From Rhynchonema sp. JSB1_4 (taxonomy: Eukaryota > Nematoda > Chromadorea > Monhysterida > Xyalidae), in contig JASAMV010008029.1 of assembly GCA_030248065.1 (NCBI GenBank), positions 60,388 through 124,387 of the forward strand: a stretch of DNA of 64,000 bases. The letters run 5' to 3'. Made by a program: the position numbers and the translations under genes. The notes beneath the pieces were generated by a model. It did not search any database. It was given only the letters and a program-made list of their open reading frames with translations, and was not told the origin of the DNA. Position 1 is the stretch's first letter. Each line of letters opens with the position of its first letter. Of this stretch, positions 36,642-47,900 are shown piece after piece.

Positions 36642-39600
36642 ATGGCCGAAAAATTATGGAATGATCTGAACGGCTTCGCGCTGCGACGTCTGTTCTACGT
36701 GGTGACGCCGAATGAAACGTCGTTTCGAAGCGCCGATGAAGTACCCAATTACTTTCTGGACGTAAGTTATATAATTTTTTCAGAATAACTATACATCTAC
36801 AGATTGTTTGAGTCATGTGTGCATTCGTCCTGACGATGACCTGGTGCACCATATCTGTTTGAGGGTCGAAACAGACAACCACAAATCATATTTAGAGTAC
36901 CAGCTTCAATTCTTGGTTGTTTGAGGTGCACCTGCAGGCTCGGCGGATGAACTGCTGACCTTGCGTGTTTTGTGTGGAGCCTGCGCAGGCCCCAATCAGC
37001 GAAAGACTTGCAACTGGTACTCTAATATGATTTGTGGTTGTCTGTTTCGACTTGCAGCTGGTACTGTATGTGTTGTGCAGGCTTCGTCATGGTTCCTGGC
37101 GTTGGTGACGATCGAGTTCATTTGCCTGCAGTTGCAAGGCAAACACAATGCCTACAGAATGAATGACACAGTTACGTCCGTGTGTGCTGGAGCCATGTCA
37201 ATGTTGACAAAGTTGGCAAGCTGTTGATTTTCTCTAGTGCCGGCATAAAGCCCGGTGATTTAAACCCGATTTAAATGGCTATGCCTGGCGACTTTTAGTG
37301 TAACCGATATTATCATATTTTGTGATGCCACTGATGTCGAGTTCGTAAAAGTTAATCCTACCCAATAATACCATAAACAGACTTTTCGTCCATCGAAATT
37401 GGTGATATCGGCAAAAACCTCGAAATATTCTTTGTACCTAGAGTCGAGTTAAGGCCAGATCAGACCCGACCGATCACGAAAGTTTGATACCGTCTATTTT
37501 TTCTGATCAAGATGCAACGCAGGCGAAAAATACGGTTAATGTATTGCTTCCTATAAACGGGGTTTTACAGGATATTCACACGAAGTTTCGGTCTGGTGCT
37601 GTACACATATTTGTACGACAACTATCGACTGTTCGATTTACCATGGGATTCGAAATGGACCTGGATCCTATGCTTCCTCACCCAGGACCTCGCCTATTAT
37701 CTGGTACATCGTGCCATACATGGTTAGTTGCACGGTCGATTGGTGGGGTATTTTCTACGACAAGACTGTGAGCATAATTGAACTGTGGTTGACGCACGTC
37801 GTAGGCACCAGACATGCAGCGTAGATGACATGATAACAGTTCGGCTAGGTAGTCCTGATTCGATCACCAATTTTGATACTGCGCATGATTTACATATGTA
37901 TGTAGGTAGATGCCATGCGTATGCGTGCAGCCGGTGGCTAGCAGATGTTTCACAGCTTGTAAATTTCGAATTATCGTTGATCCAAAAGCCACATGATCAA
38001 GGCAAGATCGGACCACACCAGTCCGATCATCAATCGCTCATATGGCGAATATTCTCCTTTGTGGTGCGAGCGAATAATCGAGACAACGTGAACGACGTGT
38101 GTCAACCATCCTACAATCAGCCATCATTTCCTTCCTGTTTCAGAGTTCGGCATCTTCTGGGCATTCCATCAGATGCACCACAGTTCTGAGTACTACAATC
38201 TGTCCACTGCCCTACGCCAGGGGGCACTACAAGAGCTCGCGTCCATTTGGTTTGAATGCCTTCAGGCCGTCGCGATACCGCCATCTGTCTACCTGGTTCA
38301 TCGATACCTGAACATTCTGTACCAATTCTGGATACACACGGAGGTGAAAGAATCAATTGTAGTGTGGTTGGTTGGCACACGTCGTTGAGACTGTGTCAAA
38401 TTGTGGAGCACGTTTTTCATTACGGCTGTGAGCAGATAAACGCGGAATGCGGAAATTGGTGAGCAGATAAACGCGGAATGGCAGATTTCTGCATTCCGCA
38501 TTCCGCGTTTATCTGCTCACCTTTGCGGAATGGTGCGTGCTTGGGTGACGATGACAACTTCCAGCGTGCTGACCTCAAATGTTGCGTGTTAACGCAAACA
38601 GCAACTGAGATGTTTGACCAAAAGCATAAATTTACTTGCAGAAATTCAAAATTCCGCAAAGGTGAGCAGATTTTATGGTTTCGTCGTTACGGTCCAGCTT
38701 ATGCGTGTTGTTGACGTTACCATGTTGCTTCTGAGGCAATAAAAACCTTGAACCTTGAAGATAAACGCGGAATGCGGAATGCAGAAATCTGCCATTCCGC
38801 GTTTATCTGCTCACAGCCTAACCGTTTCTAGCTAAAGTAGTGTGCACCTGTTTTCACAGAGGTGCACAGTGCGAATGCACCAGATGGCCACGTTGCGTTT
38901 GACTGAAAAACCAAGCACAGGATAGACGTGATGTAACAATAATAGGCTGTGCTATTGAATATCTAAATGTCACTTGTAAAAAAATTTGTCTTCATAGTGT
39001 CCACCATTGAGAATCGAGCCCACGGCCCTCCCGGTGCTTTCCGTCTGTGATTTACCAGCTGCGCTACGCAGCGTGGCAAACACACGATTTTAGTTCTAGA
39101 AAAATTGCAGTTGATTCCCAACCTCGGCCCGCTCGAGTACATCATCAACACGCCGTCGCATCACCGCGTGCACCACGGTCGCAACGCGTACTGCATCGAT
39201 AAGAACTATGCCGGCACACTGATCATTTGGGACAAAATGTTCGGCACTTTTGCGCCTGAACGGCCTGACGAGAAGATTGCCTACGGACTGGTGCACAATG
39301 TGAACACTTTCGATCAGCTGTATTGTCAGGTGCGAGGGTTATTCAGTGAATATGCAGGCCCGGCGCCCGGGAGCTCGGCCCGAGTGATTCACGCCTGGTT
39401 ATTATACTTTGGCCTCATATCAGTCGGACCCGATTTTTTCGGAACGAAGGTCGTTCTAGAACGTTCGCGAACTGGAAACAGTGGTTGACTGGTGCCACTC
39501 CGTCTAATAATACAATCAGTCGCTGTAATTTGTGTTTGATTGTAAAACATACGCACCCAACATTTCAAAATCGTTTCAGTTCTTTGTGTTCAAAGAGATC

Positions 39601-41429
39601 GGCTGGGACAAGCCGTGGCGTATGATCAAACGGGGCAGTTTGGTTGATCGACTCAAAGCATACGTCTATCCACCTGGCTGGTTTCCGGGCACTGAAGTCA
39701 AACGATTCTTCATTTGGTGGACTCTCACGGACACCGAAAAGGGCATACCAAAGGTTTGCGAAACCATGGTTTGGGCTAATCACGCCATCTTTCAGGCAAG
39801 CAGTTTGCGGTCCGGCAGTTTCGGACCCATACTGAGCTGCATAGTTTTAAATACTGTAGCCGCATTTTTAGGCTTCAGTTTACTGGGGCCGTAACCTACA
39901 GTTCCGGGTGCAATTCTAGGCTGAAAGTTGAAGTCGCGTGCACGCGACTTCTTAGTATAGTCAATTTCCAAATTCGCTGCCGCACAGTAAAATACGCCCC
40001 ATAGTTAATGTCAAGTTATAAATCCGAACGCTAACCATGCGCGGTTCTGAAACATTGCGCGCAGCTGCCTGGCTGGCTGGCAAGCTGCGTGTGTGTTGGC
40101 TGTCTGAATGTTTCACAAGTTGATTTTCGGGTTTAGAACCTGACTATGGCGCGTACTTTACTGTGCGGCAGCGAATTTGGAAATTTACTATACTAAAACA
40201 TAGACAGCGCACGCGCACATACTTCGACTTTTGCCTATACTTTGCACTGTTTCGCACGCGCGTGCACGCGACTTCAACTTTCAGCCTAGAATTGCACCCG
40301 GTGTGAATTCTGAACCGCCACATCAAACGTATGCTCCCGGAAGGACTCGAACCTCCGACCTCTCAGCCACCAGGCCTGGATAGCCAATTGCTCTACCCAC
40401 TAAACTACGGGAGCGCGGTCTGGCTGCGGCTCAGACTCACTCATGAACACAACGCACGCACACTCATTACACAGTGCACCGCAGCACATACACATATAGC
40501 ATATAGGTAATACCGGTCCGTTCGTTATACGCCTCGACGCGTATGGGTGTGTGACCACGCCGGTTCTGTAATCTCTGGAACCACAGGAGGAGCCCCGGAT
40601 CCGGTACTGAACACCGTAAGCTAGACAGATCAGGGTTGAGTTGCTCTGCATTTTTTGTGATGTCTCTCCGATTGTGTCTCAAAACGAACAGCTGCGTGCT
40701 TTTACTGAACAAAATAAAAATAACCTGTTTGTCAGGTCGACCACTCTGTGCCCAAGTACAACCCATGGATTCCGACCTGGCTGACGTGGTACACCTTTGT
40801 GCACTTTGTCGCGCACAACCAAGTTTACATCGGTTATCTGGATAAAACCGATGTTGGTTTTTTATCATCGAACATTCTTTCAGCATACCGCAATTCGCAA
40901 TAAATCACGTCTGCGTTCTTCATGGTGACAAAATCGGAACCGGGCATTTTTTGTCATGAGGAAATTTTTCCGTAGTGCACCAGCCATAAATTTACCGCAA
41001 ATTTGCGCGCTGAAGAAAGAAGACTGCATACTTTGGTGATGGTACGGAATGTTCTGACATTGTAAACATTATTTTCAAGCGCATTTCAGTCGCTCAGCAG
41101 ATTCGAGTTCTGGGCGCAGTTCGTGTTCCTCGTCTACACCATGCAGTGTTTCGGCGCAATTTACGATAAAAAGTAGGGTTTGTTTTCAAGTTCAAAAACT
41201 TAATGCAAAATTTCAACCGTACACTAAAAATTTCAGGTGGTACGCACTATTGCTTGAGGTTGCACGCTGCATTGGTGTGCTTGCTTACATGATGTTTCAA
41301 GGGATTATCATGCGAAGTAACGAGTCACTGGTGTTCGCTGCACTCATGGCTGTATCGACCACTGTTTGGGCATATCTGGCAGTTTCGAAGCATGAAAGCT
41401 TGGATAAAAGCGTTAAGAAAATTAAGTAA
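36642..41429 (+). CDS. AGMO: Alkylglycerol monooxygenase (TMEM195/AGMO), complete
   Basis: Exons: 36642-36761, 37081-37211, 37571-37722, 38144-38343, 39111-39329, 39580-39753, 40736-40852, 41100-41172, 41237-41429 (TAA). Phases agree at every junction. The N-terminus MAEKLWNDLNGF and FYVVTPNETSF with VPNYFLD is typical of AGMO. The fatty-acid-hydroxylase histidine boxes are present: HRAIHE, spanning the intron after 37722; HQMHH in the 38144 exon; and HRVHH in the 39111 exon, followed by CIDKNYAGTLIIWDKMFGTF. The enzyme is an ER multi-span di-iron, tetrahydrobiopterin-dependent ether-lipid hydroxylase that cleaves alkylglycerols. Several C-terminal hydrophobic spans close the protein, which ends in KSVKKIK. 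Everything expected for activity appears present. Two fold-back elements and a tRNA-like sequence sit in its introns. Confidence 0.96.
38424..38818. mobile_element. Fold-back element in an AGMO intron
   Basis: Ends GGCTGTGAGCAGATAAACGC and its reverse complement GCGTTTATCTGCTCACAGCC. Internal extra inverted and direct copies of GATAAACGCGGAATGCGGAA occur at 38440-38520 and 38758-38800. No target duplication is obvious. Confidence 0.8.
39005..39078 (-). pseudogene. tRNA-like sequence, degenerate
   Basis: On the minus strand it has an A-box-like TAGCGCAGCTGG and a B-box-like GGGCTCGATTCTC at tRNA spacing. The cloverleaf is poor and it ends 32 bp from an AGMO acceptor. Probably a tRNA-derived repeat. 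Confidence 0.4.
39904..40301. mobile_element. MITE/fold-back element in an AGMO intron
   Basis: Inverted ends CCGGGTGCAATTCTAGGCTG with AAAGTTGAAGTCGCGTGCAC at the left and the reverse complement at 40262-40301. Inner arms also pair (TTGGAAATT, GCTGCCGCACAGTAAA). Confidence 0.85.
40332..40414 (-). pseudogene. tRNA-like sequence (copy 2), better preserved
   Basis: Acceptor arms GCTCCCG and CGGGAGC pair perfectly; B box GGTTCGAGTCC and T-stem GGAGG/CCTTC are intact; the A box is TAGTTTAGTGGG. The anticodon region has about 15 loop bases between TTGGC and GCTGA, including CCAGGCCTGG, so either an intron-like insertion or a non-standard arm is present. No anticodon can be assigned. It could be a functional unusual tRNA. 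Confidence 0.5.
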
Positions 41430-44400
41430 TGTTGTTTTGGAATAATGAAATTCAGTTTCTTTTGCCAAACGTCGTTGATTTTGTCCACTTGCATTCAAAA
41501 TGTACTCTTATTTTGTACAAAGATAAAAATTCATTCACTGATTCTCACCCTTAGTGGTCCCGACGGCTTAGCGCTTATGTACATCTTCAAAAGCGACCAT
41601 GCCCGAGTTTGTACAGGAACCGGTTCGTTAGTCACCCATCACGGGAAGCCCTCCGAGTGCTAAGTCATTTTAAAGCCAACAAGATCAACTTAGAGCTACA
41701 TATGCTACAGTTCATTTTGCATAATCAATGACACTATAGTACTTATATCGACCACAGCAACAAATCTTCAACCAAGAATAAATATTTATTGTGGAGTGGA
41801 CTAATCGACTCTCACAAGATTACATTTGAAAGGCGGGCCTGTGCAGGTTATGTCTGTTACATGATTGTCAAGAGTGTGCTTGCACAGTTCAGTCTTCAGG
41901 GCGGTCAGGAAGTTGTGTATGACAATGCCTTCTATGCTCAATGTATCTCAGTGTACAATATCGTGTTGTATATTTACACATTTCTTGGATGATAAAGTCA
42001 CACAACAAGCACATTGTGTACAAAGTAGGCAGTTGCTGATGTGTACAGAGCACATTACATGGTAAACACATGCTACCGCACTGCTGTCACTATCAGCAGC
42101 AGAGCGGTTTGAATGGTGCACTTGGTGTACAACTTTTAGGTCCTAAAAAGCGATCATTTGTTGAAATTGAACCAACTGATGACTAAAAAACAATAAATGC
42201 CACTCCCAAGTTGCCGTTCAACGAAGTCATCACACACGTGTGTTGCCGCCAGGTGTCGCAAAACGTGCCCTGATAGCGTCTGCCATTTTGTTGACAGGAT
42301 CTTGTTGTTTTCCAGGAATGCGGTAATTGAGCTCAAATTGTCTAACCGCTGTCGCTTTTTCAGGTGAGAAATAAAACAAGCATTTGGAAGCCATTGCCAT
42401 GTTCATGCGTAAACTGTCTGTAATCACTATTCTCACTTTTCTGTCGGAAAGTGTTGAAATGAGCATTTTTTGTTGAATCGTAGCGTTGTGCTCTCATGAC
42501 TGTTTATTTAGCCTGCCGGATTTGTACACAACCACAGGATTCCCTGCTTTGTGCCTGTATGACCACCCAATTTACCCACTTTGTTTTTTCGCGCCAACGT
42601 TCAGTTTAGTTTGTATCAATAATACCAGTTCCAAACCGCAACTGATCGAAGTTATGCAGTGCACGTTTTTTTCAGTCATTGGTGAAATACTTTTTTGTGA
42701 AATGTGTACTCGAGTGGTGTCGACCTGCCAAGATGATCATTCGGAGCACAAGATTGCAAATAATTGGTGTTTCGGACGGTTTCACCGTATAGTTGACTCC
42801 CCTCTGCCGTGTATTGCATGTCTACAGTACACAGCGACTGTACTGTACAATTTGCTGCATGCACACGCACGCGTGCCACACGCGTGTTGGGTGCGGGTGA
42901 TGTGTTGACCACGTTGCTCTGATTGAAATTTGCGCGTACCTCACACAATGGCACCCATTAACCGATTCTATCTCAGTCGTTATATAAAGCGGTTTGCGTT
43001 TATGATTTGTTTGCAGTGAACGCAGTCCGGTTATATACGGCTGTGTGCGGTGCTGGTGCCATACAACATCACAATACTATCAATACTATTGCATTACACA
43101 TTTGGTGTTGTTGTATGTTTATAGTGTTTGTGGGTTGGTCCAGACGCGAGACTAAACTTAACTTAGATTGTTGGTATGTGTGTGTGCCCGTCTTCAGTTG
43201 AGCGGTAATAACTTATAAATGTCTATATCTTACTGACGCTGATGTCTCAATGCACGCAGACATAATGCAGTATGCACGCGCATGCGCAGTGTACAGTGGG
43301 TAGATGGTTACTCGCTGAGCGCATACCAGTACATTGAAGATATTCCAGTATGCGTGTTCAAATATACTTAGTTCTTTCTATGATTCGCTCAAGCTGCAGA
43401 GTGATTCGCAGTTATGCATAGTCAATTACGTCCCATATACAAATACATGTTATCGAACCTTCGGCAATTATCCTTGGTACCGGTGGTAAATGACGACTGA
43501 ATGTATCCACTGTTGTATCCACCAATCACATTTAAAATACGCCAAGAAAGAGTCATCGGTGCGTCTTTAAGCAAATGCGCCGAGTTATTATTACCCTGAA
43601 ATGACCTTGGCTAGCACACGCGTGCACACCAGCAAAATTCTTGTTGCGGGCAGTTACATTGCCGCACGCGTAAGCTGGCTGGTGTTTAGAAGGCGGTGAC
43701 TGTACACATAGACCATACTTTGTTTCAAATACTCAACTGCCTATGACACTGGTTGACTAATGAGTCTCAGCAATGATATTAGTGGGAACTAATGAGCACG
43801 TATGTACCTGCAGAGCTCTTTTGCCAATAAATTAGACATTATCACTTATCACTATACCCAATGTCAATGTCATTTAACGGTAATGCTGCACGAAGGATCA
43901 TAGAGCTGTCGCATGCTGTGAAAGTTTATATCGCGCGAACCTGTGACAACCGTGTACACTGCTTACTGAACACCCTGTCTGTACTGTATATGTTTGGATT
44001 ATTTTCAAATATTTGGCATGCGTGAGCTGTTGTGCGCGTAACGTTGAAAGGCATAAATACGTGTCGTGTCGTGGGAAATCATTTTAGCTTTTTCATTTGA
44101 TTCAAAGTTGTTGATGACTAATTTTATTTTGATCGATATTAATGACAACAGTTGATCACGGCGTCACTTTTTTTGCTGCGCGATTCGAAAACCGTCCGGC
44201 ATTTATCTTGATTAGTGGTTAATGTTCGTCAGTCAAAGTAGTCTCGCGCTCCGTCAAAGTCGACCGGAAAAGTTGTGCGCTTTTTTCCTGTTGTGGTATT
44301 TCGAGCCGTTGTCGTGTGTTGTGTGTTTTTAAACGTTCTTGCCATTTGAAGATATCCCAAAGATTCATTATTGTAGATTCCTACCAGGTCGGGTCTAATT

Positions 44401-44600
44401 TGCCACCGCCGGACCCTCTATGCTCAAATAATTATGTGTCACCGTTGCGGTAGTTAACCAACCATTATTAAAAGCAACCGTTGAGTCATACACTGGAAAT
44501 TAAAAACAAAAAAATCATCGAAAGAATTCGAAAAATAACATAAAAGACGTACATTTTCGCGTGCTGTGTCGTCTTAAATAATATTACTTCTATTACAAAC
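41430..44600. other. Intergenic region, no gene recognised
   Basis: A 78-codon minus-strand frame at 42466-42230 (FSPEKATAVRQFELNYRIPG and onward) is the only mildly protein-like stretch; no homologue recognised. An AATAAA at about 41778 may end the AGMO transcript. The rest shows only scattered CA/TG-rich sequence. Confidence 0.4.
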
Positions 44601-44603
44601 AGT

Positions 44604-44985
44604 GCTGACTACACCAAAGGACACATCAGGAGCTGGTTTCGAGACGCGGTGAGTAATCATTTCGTACTGTACTACTACTACTATTACAGTTAGTGCACCC
44701 TGTCACCAGGTCTGGACTTGGCCTCTGTTGAACCGAAAAACCAGAAAACTTTTCATTCTCGATCTGCCTGTACAAACAAACCAATCTACAATACTCGGCT
44801 AGTTTTTTCACACCTTTCATTGTTGTTGTCAGGCACACAGAACAATACGCCACATCACTACGAAGACGACGACAACCACTTTTTGTGGACCAATCCAACT
44901 GTTGATTATTTATTGTTGTGTCATCGGGACATCAATGGCTAATTGATTGATTCGTGGATTGATTCATCGGAAATCACCGATCGTT
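44604..44985 (+). promoter_or_regulatory. Probable 5' untranslated exons of the FN3 gene
   Basis: A strong donor (GACGCG, then GTGAGT at 44649) and an acceptor (TTGTTGTCAG at about 44833) bound a short intron just upstream of the ATG at 44986. This is consistent with a spliced leader region, not proven. Confidence 0.35.
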
Positions 44986-47900
44986 ATGGAGCGCGATCGA
45001 TTCCTTACACTTGCCATTGCGCTGATCAGCTGTTCAGGTCAGTTCCTGTTTGGCTAAGTTTCTTATTGTTTATCTTTTGTTTTATTTTATCCTAACTGTG
45101 TTTTGTCGTAACACACAAGTTTAGCTGCGCAAGGTTTTAACTGTTGTTCTTTGATAACGTTTACTATGTAATGTAGCTGGGTTTTTGTATATGACAGACA
45201 TGCGGGTGGCTCACACAATTGACTTTTATTTTGATAAGTGCTTGAAACATTAACCCACGATTGAATACGTAAAGCCGTGAGTTCTGCCTATGACGTTCTT
45301 CTATACTGTTGATTGAGCTGGTTGAACGCATTAACGTTTGTGCATGTTCTTCGTTTACATAGTGAAAGTCACAAGAACGTTTCGGCTGTAAATCGCCCGC
45401 GCGTGTACCAAGGCTAATCCAATACGTTGATCACACTGGTTCAATGTCAAATCTTAGCGCGTGTTCTGTGTGTTTTTACGCATAGAAATGTGTGCTTTTC
45501 AATATAAGACTACGTCTTTTAAGCCCTGTGTTTGGCCGCGTAAAATCCAACCAAACACACCAACTTTGATGTCTTTATAATGCGCTCAGCACTGAACGCT
45601 CCTGCAAAACGCGTTCGAAATTTTTGACGAAAATTTTGCGCGCATGGAGCGAGATTTTTCTGACTATACTCGCATCTTGTGTGTCTGTGGGTGTGTGCAT
45701 TTGTAAAAACGCAGTTAAAAACGCACTTGAACTGTAAGTTCACAGAATGTACTTTCTACAAGTCCGCATAAATAGGTATGAGCAAAAACTTTGTTTGTAA
45801 CATGATAATCAGACAGCCGTGACGTTTCACTTAAAAATGCAATAAAATGATCAAAGGCTGGAATCCGTTTAGATTAGGCGGCTGTATAGGTACATACATG
45901 TGCATTGGCATAATAACGATATAATTGTGGCAAGGTTGTGGAGCGGGATTGTAAATCGTTATTTGAAGAATTTGCAGCAGTTTTCCCACGACCCCAAACG
46001 TGATTGTTTAAGTTCCGTGAGCAAGCCATCTACTCCAGTGTCCAGAAAGTAGATTTTTTGTTTGAACACCAGGAGAGCCATGTGTGAACCACCGCTTGCC
46101 GATAGATTTCGAGGAGATAAATCGAATAAATCACATGGACCGAGCCCCCATTTTAGCAAATCATTAGTTGATCCGATATGCACCAACACTTTTTAGTATT
46201 TTTCACATCAAAACATTCTATCGCCTGCGGGCCGCACAAGATCTGAATCGAATGGTAGAGTAAGCGCAAAATTCATGAACGTATGTTTGAGGCAATAAAA
46301 TAGTGTTTTCGTGCCTGTTGCTTATGGAATCACCATAAACGCCATAATCTGCTAAAAGTTATAGTGTTGTGTGCTGAACACTATGCAGAACAGTGTTTTT
46401 ATCCTATAGTGCAAAAACCACTATTTCTACGTTTATTGAATGTGTGATTTTTGTACCTATACATACATAATTGATTTTCTGAACCGCACAAGCGCACAGA
46501 GCATTTTACGCACACGCATTTGTGCGAAAAAAATCCTGTTTTTCCTGCTTGTGGGCACGTTTGTGGCGCAGGTGCAAAGTCAATGTTTGCAAACGGGGGT
46601 TTAGATCTAAAAAAAGCGTGAAATAGTGAATTTATGGGCGAAAACAGGATTTCCTGATCACGAAGTCTCCATGAGCCGAAATACCGACAGTGACTATTTT
46701 GACTGCAAGCGTGTTCCATGAAAGTGCATGCTCGATAGACTTAGGAATCATGATCATTGATTGACCATCGGTTAAGCAGTTCTCCGGTGCCCCGCACTGT
46801 ATTTCTCGCAGATCGCAACATGAAAGGAAACGCTGTGCCCAACACCATTTTACGTCCACAAGAATTAGGTAAATAAGAATATGGGAAACGATTTATCGGT
46901 TTTCTCATGAACGGTCTCGCAATGAAGACGGATGACAAATTGCACAAATTACGCGTTATGACTCTGCTCCGATAGTCCACGACCTGACCTGAAGGTGTGT
47001 CTTATACTACAGTACTTTTTGATCGTAGTTTGGTCTCGTATTGTACAGATTAAACCATATGTCCACTCCACATTGGAACAGTAATTTAGGTTGCCATGAC
47101 GGTTGCATGAAGTGCTCAAAAACAGATTTTTGTCGGATGCGACTCAGCGATTTACAAATTCAGGAACTATCATCACTTGTCACTTGCTTTGGACGGATTT
47201 TGATTCCTGTCCATAGTGGTTTTCAATAACTCCAAGTTCGGTTGAAAAAAAAACGTGCAAATATGATATACGTTCTGCAATAAATAATCCACAAATGAAG
47301 AAAACTTTGTCGGTGTCGCCTTACACTTAAAAAGCGACTCCTTAGACCAAAGAAAACTATGTACAGTACCTGTTCCAACAAACATTTCGGCGAACCATTG
47401 TTGTTCTTGAGTACCATACCAATTTGAACGCCAGTTCAACACATTTTAGTTCCACAAATAAAAACCACGGACACACGAACCGTGTGCATATACATACTGT
47501 ATGTAGCTGTCGCAAAAATTATTGTAAGCGAAAGTTTGAGTATGTTTGTTGTGTTTCTGATTCCAATGGTACTATACACGTATACTGTATATGTATGTAT
47601 GTTGGTGCACTTGGGGGAATTATGTATTTTACGGAATTACCCTTTGCGTGCGAGTGTTTTTATTTAGCAAAACTGTACACAATCTGGTTTCAAAAGTGTT
47701 TGATAGTAAGTTTCTTCGTGACTTTTTTCATTGTGAGCGGGTAATGATATACATACATACATACAGTAGGTAGCACGAGTGTCCATTCTGATGCACTGTT
47801 TCTGCTCGCATAATTGCAAAACTGTGCGGCCACAAAAACGATGACAAACACTCAAATATTTTCTCATGAATAATGGTCGAAATTGTTTAAAAATGCAAAA

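Noticed and set aside
41291..41299. GATGTTTCA in the last AGMO exon as a functional site
   Set aside because: It falls in conserved-looking coding sequence (YMMFQG) without the GC-rich left context, so it may be a chance match; it is counted among the 29 but not used as support.
42230..42466. 78-codon minus-strand frame (SPEKATAVRQFELNYRIPG)
   Set aside because: Protein-like in places, but no homologue recognised and no flanking exon; kept only as a note in the intergenic entry.
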